64,000 bases of DNA from Acidobacteriota bacterium. GTDB taxonomy: Bacteria > Acidobacteriota > Aminicenantia > Aminicenantales > Saccharicenantaceae. Below, piece by piece: positions 52,588-60,719 of this stretch. Under the pieces are notes generated by a model that saw nothing but the letters and a program-made list of their open reading frames with translations, made no database searches and was not told the DNA's origin. The stretch spans positions 62,001-126,000 of the forward strand of contig JBDKSB010000011.1 in assembly GCA_039683095.1 (NCBI GenBank), given 5' to 3'. The first letter of the stretch is position 1; each line of letters begins with the position of its first letter. The position numbers and the translations under genes are program-made.

Positions 52588-52820
52588 GCCTTGGCTAAGG
52601 CAACGAATTGATTATATTGATATAGGATGCGGTTTGCTCTTCCACTCCTATCTGATGGAAGACGTTTTTCAGCTAAGAATCGTCTTGTCACGCTGGGCAT
52701 CGTTCCTCGGCCAACCGCCCCGTTATGTTTTTTGCCTGTTTTTCTCGGTCTCTAAGCTGATAGGCAGGCCAAAAATGCAACGTATATATAATAATAACAA
52801 TAAGTTGCGTTAGCCAAGGC
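52588..52820. repeat. TIR element copy B (233 bp, MITE-like)
   Basis: Same terminal inverted repeats and internal motif order as copy A, in the same orientation, 2.1 kb away across the GH97 gene. The imperfect inverted similarity continues for some 35-40 bp (AT-rich TTGATTATATT-type arms). An internal AAGACG...CGTCTT hairpin (about 52660-52690) takes the place of a different-sequence hairpin in copy A. No coding capacity is recognisable. The gap between the GH97 and M14 genes holds little else. Confidence 0.75.
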
Positions 52821-52892
52821 AAGCCTTGGAACCTTATACCCGCTTGCCGGGGCATTCGGAAATTGATATTGTGTCCCGGTTGGAGGCGAATC

Positions 52893-55800
52893 ATGCTCAA
52901 GCCCCGGTCCGCCAGGCCGATGCTCCCCATCCTGATCTTGGCGCTCGCGTCCGTCGCCATCCTTGTCGCTGCGGCCTACCAGGCCCCCCGGCCGCCCCGG
53001 CCTGATCCGCGAACGGCGCTCGCCGCCTACGCGCTCGCCGCGCCCGTTTCATCGGCTGCCGCCCCCGTACCTGCACCCGCACCCGCACGTGCCCCCGCCC
53101 CCGCACCTGCACCCGCCACACCCGCCGCCGCTGCGCCCGCTTCATCGGCCGCTGCGCCTGCCGCGGCTGCCCGGCAACCCCGCCCTGATGTGTCTGCCGA
53201 GCCCGCCGCAGGTGGCCGGCAGCCCCGGCCTGCCGCTCAGGCCCCGGCCGGTAACCCTTACGCGCCCGACAAGCCCGAGCCGGGATCGGTCGAAGCCATC
53301 GCCAAGTTCACGACCGAGCCCCGCTTCGGCAACCCCTGGGTCGCCTACCTGCCCGACTCGGCCACGGTGCCGTCGCCGGCCGAGTACCTCGGCCACGCGG
53401 TCGGCGCCGCGGGCGAGCTCACCTCGACGTCGAAGATCTACGGCTACTTCCGCAAGCTGGCCGAGACCTCGCCGCACGTCCGCGTCGAGACGATCGGCCG
53501 CACCGAGGAGGGCCGCGACATCCTGCTGGCCCTCGTCGCCGACGAGGCCGGACTCGGCGACCTGGCCCGTCTCAAGGACGCGACCGCGGCCCTGGCCGAC
53601 CCCCGCAAGACCACGCCCGAGGCCGCCGAAGCCCTGGTCGCCTCCGCCCGGCCGATCTACTATTTCAACGCCGGCTTGCACTCGACCGAGCTCGGCAGCC
53701 CCGAGATGGTCATGGAGCTGGCCTATCGCCTGGCCGTCTCCGACCAGCCGATGATCAAGAGGATCCGCGAGAATATCCTGGTGCTCATCAACCCCGTCTC
53801 CGAGCCGGACGGCCGCGACAAGGAAGTCGATTGGTTCTACCGCTGCCTCAAGGGCCGGACGGACATCGACAACCTGCCTCCGGAGTCGCCGCCGTACTGG
53901 GGTTACTACGTCTTCCACGACAACAACCGCGACTCGCACCAGGAGGCCCTCCAGCTCTCCAGGGCCGTCAGCCGCATGTTCTTCGCCTATCATCCGCAGG
54001 TGGTGCACGATCTCCACGAGTCCATCCCGCTGCTCCAGACCTGGAACGGCACCGGCCCTTTCAACACCAACCTCGACCCGATCCTGCTCAACGAGTGGTT
54101 CGCCATGTCCCTGGCCGAGATCGGCGCGCTGACCTCGGCCGGCATGCCCGGCGTCTGGACCTGGGGCTTCAGCGACGGCTGGGAGCACGTCTTCCTCGAT
54201 TCGATCGGCGTCAACCACAACAGCATCGGCCGCGGCTACGAGACCTTCGGCAGCGGCACGGCCGAGACGGTCGAGCGCGTCCTGCGGCCGAACGAGGAGC
54301 GCTACGCCGGGCGCCCGGTGACGAGCCAGGAGTGGTACCGGCCGATGCCGCCGCCGCGCAAGTTCCTGTGGTCGCTCCGCGACAACACGAACTACATGGA
54401 GAGCGCCTGCCTGGCCGCCCTCGACTACACGGCCAAGAACGCCAGGGAGATGCTCCGCGATTTCTACCGCAAGGGCTATAACTCCTGGCAGAAGGGCGTC
54501 AAGGGCGGTCCGTACGCCTTTGCCATCCCTGCGGAGCAGGGGGACCGGAGGCGCGTCGCCGACATGGTCGACCTGTTGATGCGCCACGGCATCGAGGTCG
54601 GCCGGGCCGCGGCGCCGTTCAAGGTGGCGGAAGGGGAGTTCCCGGCCGGGACGTACGTGGTGCGGCTCGACCAGCCCTATCGCAACTACGCCGTTGATCT
54701 GCTCGCGCCGCAGAACTTCCCGGCCGACGCGACCTATGAGCCCTACGACGACGTGTCGTGGGCCCTGCCGGTGCACTACGGGCTCGAGGCCAGGCGCATC
54801 GACGACGCCAGGATCATGGACGCCGCCGGGATCGCGCTCGAGGCCCTCAAGCCCGGCTTCGCGACGACCGGGACCGTCAACATCACGGCGGGCGGCGTGG
54901 GAGGCGTCGGCGCCGGCGCCGGCAGCGCAGTCTTCCTGCTCAAGGACACGGGCCAGGAAGAACTGATGGCGCTCCGCGCCCGCCTGGCCGCGTTCCGGGT
55001 CGAGATCGCCGAGAAGCCTTTCAAGAGCGGCGACAGGGACTATCCGGCCGGGTCGTGGATCATGGCCGGCCAGCCGGGGCTCGGCGACGCGGTCCGGAAG
55101 GCCGCGGCGGAGCTGGCGCTCGACTTCGACGCCGTCGCGGCCGTCCCGGACGTCGCCCGCCACGAGTCGAAGCTGCCGCGCCTGGCTGTCTGGCATTCGT
55201 GGGCGGACACGGAGGCGGTCGGCTGGGTCCGCTTCGTCCTCGACCGGGAAAAGGTGCCCTACGCCTACATCCGCGACGAGGATGTCCGGGCCGGGCGGCT
55301 CAGGGACCGCTTCGACGTCATCATCTACGGCCACAACTACCTCGACCTGCAGGAGCAGGTTCTGGGCATCGATAAAAAGTGGGGCCCCCTGCCCTACAAG
55401 AAGACCAGGGAGACGCCCAACCTCGGCGTGCCCGACGCCTCCGACGACATCACCGGGGGGATCGGCTGGGCCGGCATGGGCAGGCTCGAGGAATTCCTCG
55501 GGGCGGGCGGCGTCCTCGTGACGCTCGGCAACGGCTCGGCCCTGGCCCTCCAGGGCGGGCTCGTCCGCGACGTCGACCGCAGGGGCGGCGGCGTGTACAC
55601 GCCGGGCTCGGAGCTCCGGGTCAAGTTCGCGCGGCCCGGACATCCGCTGGCCTACGGCTACGGCGAGACGACGTCGGTCTTCCGGTCGATGATGCCTGTC
55701 TACGACGTGGCCCGGTCGATCCGGGGCACGGTCGTCCTCCAGTGGGGGACCAAGCTCAGGGCGGAGGACCGCGAGGAGGAGAAGCCCGGAGAGGAGAAGC

Positions 55801-56027
55801 CGGGCGAAAAGCCCGGCGCGGCCGCCGCGTCGAAGAAGGAGGAGGTCAAGATGCTCGTCAGCGGCGCGATCAAGGGCGAGGACGAGCTCGAGGGGCGTCC
55901 CGCCATCCTCGACCTGCCCGTGGGCAAGGGTCGGGTCGTGGCGTTCCTGTTCAACCCGATCCACCGCGACCTCAACCGCTCCGACCACCGCCTGCTCTGG
56001 AACGCCCTCCTCAATTGGGGGACATGA
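52893..56027 (+). CDS. Secreted M14-family zinc carboxypeptidase
   Basis: A 1044-residue exported peptidase. A signal/anchor segment (~11-29) is followed by a ~90-residue Ala/Pro-rich low-complexity linker (~30-120), then an M14 domain with zinc ligands H263 and E266 (GLHSTELGSPE) and VHDLHES. The long C-terminal part (~550-1044) looks like a class I amidotransferase-like beta/alpha fold and ends with a Lys/Glu/Pro-rich stretch. The ATG follows GGAGG. The final codons, including the stop, lie in the left arm of a REP-like palindrome. Confidence 0.88.
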   Translation: MLKPRSARPMLPILILALASVAILVAAAYQAPRPPRPDPRTALAAYALAAPVSSAAAPVPAPAPARAPAPAPAPATPAAAAPASSAAAPAAAARQPRPDVSAEPAAGGRQPRPAAQAPAGNPYAPDKPEPGSVEAIAKFTTEPRFGNPWVAYLPDSATVPSPAEYLGHAVGAAGELTSTSKIYGYFRKLAETSPHVRVETIGRTEEGRDILLALVADEAGLGDLARLKDATAALADPRKTTPEAAEALVASARPIYYFNAGLHSTELGSPEMVMELAYRLAVSDQPMIKRIRENILVLINPVSEPDGRDKEVDWFYRCLKGRTDIDNLPPESPPYWGYYVFHDNNRDSHQEALQLSRAVSRMFFAYHPQVVHDLHESIPLLQTWNGTGPFNTNLDPILLNEWFAMSLAEIGALTSAGMPGVWTWGFSDGWEHVFLDSIGVNHNSIGRGYETFGSGTAETVERVLRPNEERYAGRPVTSQEWYRPMPPPRKFLWSLRDNTNYMESACLAALDYTAKNAREMLRDFYRKGYNSWQKGVKGGPYAFAIPAEQGDRRRVADMVDLLMRHGIEVGRAAAPFKVAEGEFPAGTYVVRLDQPYRNYAVDLLAPQNFPADATYEPYDDVSWALPVHYGLEARRIDDARIMDAAGIALEALKPGFATTGTVNITAGGVGGVGAGAGSAVFLLKDTGQEELMALRARLAAFRVEIAEKPFKSGDRDYPAGSWIMAGQPGLGDAVRKAAAELALDFDAVAAVPDVARHESKLPRLAVWHSWADTEAVGWVRFVLDREKVPYAYIRDEDVRAGRLRDRFDVIIYGHNYLDLQEQVLGIDKKWGPLPYKKTRETPNLGVPDASDDITGGIGWAGMGRLEEFLGAGGVLVTLGNGSALALQGGLVRDVDRRGGGVYTPGSELRVKFARPGHPLAYGYGETTSVFRSMMPVYDVARSIRGTVVLQWGTKLRAEDREEEKPGEEKPGEKPGAAAASKKEEVKMLVSGAIKGEDELEGRPAILDLPVGKGRVVAFLFNPIHRDLNRSDHRLLWNALLNWGT

Positions 56028-56268
56028 TACCCGTTTCCTATTTTTCCGGGCAGGAAAAGAGCGGGACATGTTACCATTTTTATTCGGGAATGACCGGGAA
56101 CCGGCAACATGTCCCAAGAGGATACGAGAGGATATGAGGACGCGATGCCCTTTTCGAGATATTGCGGTCGCGAGCTCAGGATTGAAGCGCGACACGAGAG
56201 CCGGTCTTAGCGGGCAAGTGCTATCCATTTCCTATCCGGGAAAATAGGAAACGGGTATCATGTCCCCC
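56017..56268. repeat. REP-like element: 33-bp outer and 13-bp inner inverted repeats
   Basis: Outer arms 56017-56050 and 56236-56268 are inverted copies with 28 consecutive matching bases (core ATAGGAAACGGGTATCATG). An inner pair, GGGACATGTTACC (56063-56075) and GGCAACATGTCCC (56103-56115), repeats the same core. Four copies of a GGGACATGWTACC-like word thus sit in alternating orientation. The left arm contains the M14 stop codon; the right arm ends just before the ribosome site of the M3 gene. This resembles REP sequences mobilised by RAYT transposases, none of which is in the window. Confidence 0.75.
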
Positions 56269-56292
56269 ATTTTATAGGAGGTGAGACGGACC

Positions 56293-58446
56293 ATGAGAGG
56301 CAGAGCCATGATCACCCTTATCCTTTCCGCGCTGGCCGTCATCGGCGCGACCGCCGCCTGCAAGAGCGGGGCGACCGCCGCCGACGCCGCGGCCGCCGCC
56401 GATGCCGACAACCCGTTCTTCAAGCCCTACGGCACGCCGTTCAACGTCCCGCCGTTCGACCTGATCAGGACCGAGCATTTCCTGCCGGCCATCCAGGAAG
56501 GCATCCGCCGCGAGCAGGCCGAGGTCGACGCCATCACGGCCGACAAGGCCCAGCCGACCTTCGAGAACACCATCGCCGCCCTCGACCACGCCGGGATCTT
56601 CCTCACCGAGGTTGACAGCGTCTTCAGCTCGCTCCAGAGCGCGCTGACGACCAAGGAGCTCCAGGCCGTCGACCGCCAGACGGCGCCCCTGCTGGCCGCC
56701 CACGCCGACAACATCTCCCTTGACGGGAAGCTCTTCGCCCGGGTCAGGGCCGTTTACGATCAGCGCCAGGCCCTCGGCCTCAACCGCGAGGAGCTCTTCC
56801 TCCTCGAGAACACCTACAAGAATTTCGTCCGCGGCGGCGCCCTCCTCGACGCCGCGCAGAAGGCCCGCTTCCGCGAGCTCAACCAGCAGCTCGCGCTGCT
56901 GACCGTCAGCTTCGGCGAGAACGTCCTGGCCGAGACGAACGCCTTCCGCCTGATCATCGACAACAGGGCCGACTTGGCCGGCCTGCCGGCCTCGGTCGTG
57001 GCCATGGCCGCGGCCGCCGCGAAGCAGGCCGGGCTCCCCGGCGGCCAGTGGCTCTTCACCATCCACGTCCCGAGCATGACTCCGTTCCTGACCTATTCCG
57101 AGCGCCGGCCCCTGCGCGAGAGGATCCACCGGGCCTACTTCATGAAGGGCGACAACGACAACGAGTTCGACAACAAGGAGAACGTGCGCAAGATCGCCGC
57201 CCTGCGCCTCGAGCGGGCCAAGCTCCTCGGTTACCCGAGCCACGCCGCTTACGTTCTTGAGCGCAACATGGCCAAGACGCCGGAGAAGGTCAACGAGTTC
57301 CTGGCCAAGCTCTGGACGCCCACCCTGGCCAAGGCCAGGGAAGAGGCGGCCGCGCTCCAGGCCCTGATGGACCGCGACCCGAAGGCCGGCCGGGGCGCGC
57401 TCGCCTCCTGGGACTGGTGGCTGTACACGGAGCGGCTGCGCCAGCAGAAGTACGCCCTCGACGACGAGGCCCTGCGGCCCTACTTCAAGCTCGACAACGT
57501 CCGCGACGGCATCTTCGCCCTCTGCGGCAAGCTCTACGGCCTGAAGTTCATCCCCCGGCCCGAGCTGCCCCGCTACCACCCGGACGTCCAGGTCTTCGAG
57601 GTCCAGGAGGCCGACGGCAGCCACACCGGCATCCTCTATATGGACTTCCACCCGCGGCCGGGCAAGCGCAGCGGGGCCTGGTCGGGGGCGTTCCGGCGCT
57701 CCTACTACGAGCGCGGCGTGCGCGTCCCGCCCATCTCGACCATCACCTGCAACTTCACCGCTCCTGCTGCCGACGCCCCGGCCCTGCTTTCTACCGACGA
57801 GGTCGCGACCTTCTTTCACGAGTTCGGGCATTCGCTGGCCACACTCTTCTCGCAGTCCCGCTTCCGGACGAGGACGGTGGCCCGCGACTCGGTCGAGCTG
57901 CCGTCGCAGATCATGGAGCACTGGTGCTTCGAGCCCGGGCTGCTGGCCCTCTACGCCAGGCACTACAAGACCGGCGAGGTCATCCCCGCGGCGCTCGTCG
58001 GGAAGCTCGAGAAGAGCAAGCTCTTCAACCAGGGCTTCCTGACCGCCGAGTACCTGGCCGCCTCGATCCTCGACATGGCCTGGCACACGGCCGCCGATCC
58101 CGGCGCCGCCGACGTTCGGGCCTTCGAAAAGGAGGCCATGGACGGGATCGGGCTCATCCCGGCCATCGTGCCCCGCTACCGCTCGACCTACTTCAGCCAC
58201 ATCTTCAGCGGCGGGTACTCGGCCGGCTACTACGCCTACATCTGGTCGGAGGTCCTTGACTGCGACGCCTTCGAAGCCTTCCGGGAGAAGGGTGTCTTCG
58301 ACAGGGCCACGGCGGACTCGTTCCGCAAGAACATCCTCGAGCCCTTCGGCACCGAGGACCCGATGACCCAGTACGTGAGGTTCCGCGGCGCCGAGCCCAA
58401 GATCGACGGGCTGCTCAGGAACCGCGGCCTGACGGTGAGCAAATAA
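56293..58446 (+). CDS. M3-family oligopeptidase/peptidyl-dipeptidase lipoprotein
   Basis: A 717-residue zinc metallopeptidase of the Dcp/oligopeptidase type. The HExxH motif is HEFGH at residues 509-513. The rest of the catalytic domain, including the third ligand Glu downstream, is present and full length. The start has a lipobox at Cys23 (GATAAC-K), so this copy is envelope-anchored rather than cytoplasmic. AGGAGG lies 11 nt upstream. Probably works with the nearby M14 and C69 enzymes on peptides. Confidence 0.92.
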   Translation: MRGRAMITLILSALAVIGATAACKSGATAADAAAAADADNPFFKPYGTPFNVPPFDLIRTEHFLPAIQEGIRREQAEVDAITADKAQPTFENTIAALDHAGIFLTEVDSVFSSLQSALTTKELQAVDRQTAPLLAAHADNISLDGKLFARVRAVYDQRQALGLNREELFLLENTYKNFVRGGALLDAAQKARFRELNQQLALLTVSFGENVLAETNAFRLIIDNRADLAGLPASVVAMAAAAAKQAGLPGGQWLFTIHVPSMTPFLTYSERRPLRERIHRAYFMKGDNDNEFDNKENVRKIAALRLERAKLLGYPSHAAYVLERNMAKTPEKVNEFLAKLWTPTLAKAREEAAALQALMDRDPKAGRGALASWDWWLYTERLRQQKYALDDEALRPYFKLDNVRDGIFALCGKLYGLKFIPRPELPRYHPDVQVFEVQEADGSHTGILYMDFHPRPGKRSGAWSGAFRRSYYERGVRVPPISTITCNFTAPAADAPALLSTDEVATFFHEFGHSLATLFSQSRFRTRTVARDSVELPSQIMEHWCFEPGLLALYARHYKTGEVIPAALVGKLEKSKLFNQGFLTAEYLAASILDMAWHTAADPGAADVRAFEKEAMDGIGLIPAIVPRYRSTYFSHIFSGGYSAGYYAYIWSEVLDCDAFEAFREKGVFDRATADSFRKNILEPFGTEDPMTQYVRFRGAEPKIDGLLRNRGLTVSK

Positions 58447-58489
58447 GCCGGGATCGAAAGAAGATCCGACGGGAAGCTTTGACGGGAGG

Positions 58490-58535
58490 GTCAGACCTGC
58501 TTTTCGTCCAATAACGGGCAAAAAGCAGGTCTGAC
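58490..58535. terminator. Bidirectional hairpin between convergent genes
   Basis: Perfect 15-bp inverted repeat GTCAGACCTGCTTTT / AAAAGCAGGTCTGAC with a 16-nt loop, followed on the plus strand by a T-rich TTGTTTTCTT. It lies between the M3 gene and the convergent barrel gene and can end both transcripts. The long perfect stem also looks like a REP unit. Confidence 0.6.
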
Positions 58536-58549
58536 GCTGTCTTGTTTTC

Positions 58550-59251
58550 TTATTTAAGGATATAAACGAGACCGGCGGAGATGGCGAAGGTCGTGTGGCC
58601 GCCCTTTTTCAGGTCGAAGGTCAGGCCGGGCTGGACGACGAGCAGGGCTTTCGGCGCGAGGCCGTAGACGACCGGAACGCCCGCCGCGAACGAGGCCATC
58701 GAATCTTCGCCGCTGACCGCGTAGCCGCTGGGATCCGAGAGCTTCAGCCTGGTGCTGGAGTAGGCGATCCCGGCGTAAGGCTGCAGGTAGGCCGCCCCCG
58801 AAAGACGGACGTCGCGATAGACCGTTCCCCCGATCATCAGCGTATTGGCCCACATCTTGAAGTCGATCAGGTCGAGGTCAGGCGACGAGAAGTTGTCCCG
58901 GGCGTAGCCGACCGTGACCGACACCGAGACGGGCGATTTGGACGAGTTCTGCTTGATGACATGGGCCGTGAGCTGCGGGGTGAGCGAGGCGGCCGCAAGG
59001 GAGGTGAATTCGCCGGCGTCGGAGTAGGTCACGTGCCCGGCCGAGAACGAGAGGTCGAATACCCCCGCGAGCCCGATGCTCAATCCCCCCGATAAGCCGT
59101 GGGCGGCGCTGTCCGTGGCGTAGGCGCCGGTCAGGCCCAGGCCGTACTGCCCAGCCTTCAGGAAGCTGCTCTGGGGGAACGCGGCCAGGGCGCTCAGGAA
59201 GAACAGGCCGATAAAGGCGACGGACGCTTTCTTCCCCATCATCATTTTCAT
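58550..59251 (-). CDS. Putative outer-membrane beta-barrel protein
   Basis: A 233-residue exported protein with signal peptide (~1-27). The mature part is made of alternating amphipathic strands with Gly and aromatic residues (for example LQPYAGIAYSSTRLKL) and ends in a strand closing on ISAGLVYILK, as in small outer-membrane barrels. No named family. GGAGG and a TATAAT box (59273-59278, minus strand) lie upstream of the ATG. Confidence 0.7.
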   Translation of the reverse strand: MKMMMGKKASVAFIGLFFLSALAAFPQSSFLKAGQYGLGLTGAYATDSAAHGLSGGLSIGLAGVFDLSFSAGHVTYSDAGEFTSLAAASLTPQLTAHVIKQNSSKSPVSVSVTVGYARDNFSSPDLDLIDFKMWANTLMIGGTVYRDVRLSGAAYLQPYAGIAYSSTRLKLSDPSGYAVSGEDSMASFAAGVPVVYGLAPKALLVVQPGLTFDLKKGGHTTFAISAGLVYILK

Positions 59252-59298
59252 TGCTGCGCCTCCTTGACCGCCATTATAACGGTTCCCGAGGGCGGATA

Positions 59299-59337
59299 GA
59301 ATAGAAACGGGGATGTTTCAATTTTCGGAATGTCCCC
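59299..59337. repeat. Degenerate REP-like hairpin
   Basis: AATAGAAACGGGGAT followed by an imperfect return arm ending TCCCC. The AATAG(G)AAACGGG word is shared with the arms of the REP element at 56017-56268, so this is probably an eroded relative. Confidence 0.4.
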
Positions 59338-59409
59338 GCCCTCGGCCGCCGGCTCGATGTCCGCCCGAAACGAGGCCCGACGGAACGCAAGCGGGCGAAG
59401 CTCAAAAGG

Positions 59410-60570
59410 CTAGTCGAGGCCGGCGGCGGTGCGCAGGCCGGCCGCCTTGTCCGTCTTCTCCCAGGTGAAGTCCGGATCGTTGCGGCCGAAATGCCCGTAC
59501 GCCGCCGTCTTCTTGTAGATCGGCCTCTTGAGCTTCAGGTGGTCGATGATGTCGGCCGGCCGGAGCGGGAAGAGCTTCCTGATCAGCCCGGCGATCTTCT
59601 CGTCCGGGATCTTGCCCGTCCCGAACGTATCGACGAACACGGCCATCGGATCGGGCACGCCGATCGCGTACGACAGCTGAACCTCGCACCGGTCGGCCAG
59701 CCCGGCGGCGACCACGTTCTTGGCGATGTAGCGGCAGGCATAGGCGGCGCTCCGGTCGACCTTGCTCGGGTCCTTCCCGGAGAAGCAGCCGCCGCCGTGC
59801 CGGCCCATGCCGCCGTAGGTGTCGACGATGATCTTGCGGCCGGTGACGCCCGTGTCGCCCTCGGGCCCGCCGATGACGAACCGGCCGGTCGCGTTTATAA
59901 AGACCTTGGTCTTCTTGTCGAGGTACTTGCCGCACACCGGCCGGATGACCTTCTCCAGGATCAGCTTTCTCAGCTCGCGCTCCGAGAGGTCGGCGATGTG
60001 CTGTTGGGCGATGACCACGGCCTCGAGCCGCGCCGGCTTGCCGCCGCGGTATTCGACCGTGACCTGGCTCTTGCCGTCCGGCCCCAGGGCGTGGCCGGCG
60101 TTGTGCCGCCGGACCTCGGCCAGCCTGGCCGTCAGCCGATGGGCGAGCATGATCGGCAGGGGCATCAGCTCCGGCGTCTCGTTGCAGGCGAACCCGAACA
60201 TCATGCCCTGGTCGCCCGCGCCCTGCCGCCGCTTCTCGGCCTTGCCGACCCCGCGGGCTATGTCCTTGCTCTGGGCGTGGATGGCGACCCAGACGCCGGC
60301 GTCCTCGCAGTCGATGCCGTAGCGCGGGTCCGTATAGCCGATCTCCCGGAGCGTCCGCCGGACGATCTTCTGGACGTCGGCGTAGCCGTCCGTCGTGACC
60401 TCGCCGGCGACGTGGACCGTGCCGGTCGTCGTCAGGGCCTCGATGGCCGTATGGGTTTCCGGATCCTGGCTGAGCAGGTCGTCCAGGATGGCGTCGCTGA
60501 TCTGGTCGCAGATCTTGTCAGGGTGGCCTTCGGTGACGCTTTCGCTCGTGAAATAATATTTTTCGCTCAT
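59410..60570 (-). CDS. metK: S-adenosylmethionine synthetase
   Basis: Makes S-adenosylmethionine from methionine and ATP. A full-length 386-residue enzyme with the signatures [14 protein letters not shown] near the N-terminus, [10 protein letters not shown] (~125-134) and [16 protein letters not shown] (~270-285). The ATG at 60570 follows GGAGG; an earlier in-frame ATG would add 25 residues not typical of the family. No SAM riboswitch is apparent in the short leader. Confidence 0.97.
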   Translation of the reverse strand: MSEKYYFTSESVTEGHPDKICDQISDAILDDLLSQDPETHTAIEALTTTGTVHVAGEVTTDGYADVQKIVRRTLREIGYTDPRYGIDCEDAGVWVAIHAQSKDIARGVGKAEKRRQGAGDQGMMFGFACNETPELMPLPIMLAHRLTARLAEVRRHNAGHALGPDGKSQVTVEYRGGKPARLEAVVIAQQHIADLSERELRKLILEKVIRPVCGKYLDKKTKVFINATGRFVIGGPEGDTGVTGRKIIVDTYGGMGRHGGGCFSGKDPSKVDRSAAYACRYIAKNVVAAGLADRCEVQLSYAIGVPDPMAVFVDTFGTGKIPDEKIAGLIRKLFPLRPADIIDHLKLKRPIYKKTAAYGHFGRNDPDFTWEKTDKAAGLRTAAGLD

Positions 60571-60604
60571 CTCGCACCTCCGCGCGGCCGAAATCAAGGA
60601 GGCC

Positions 60605-60632
60605 ATTATGGGCCATCGCGCGATTTTGTCAA
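60605..60632 (-). promoter_or_regulatory. Promoter of metK
   Basis: TTGACA-N16-CATAAT on the minus strand, 11 of 12 consensus bases, 34 nt before the ATG. The leader is too short for a riboswitch. Confidence 0.65.
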
Positions 60633-60719
60633 TGCCGCGCGTCACATTTTCACGTCTCCGGGTCAGTTGACTCGGGCGGGGATTCGGCCTATCGTTGAAT
60701 CATCTGGGGGAGCACGAAG

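Noticed and set aside
53142-56228. Very long minus-strand open frame opposite the M14 gene
   Set aside because: The plus-strand frame has signal peptide, ribosome site and zinc ligands; the antisense product matches no family. Other multi-kilobase antisense frames, for example at 30512-32932 and 60663-63638, were rejected for the same reason.
60571-60719. SAM riboswitch ahead of metK
   Set aside because: The -10 is less than 40 nt from the start codon and no SAM-riboswitch-like stems are visible.
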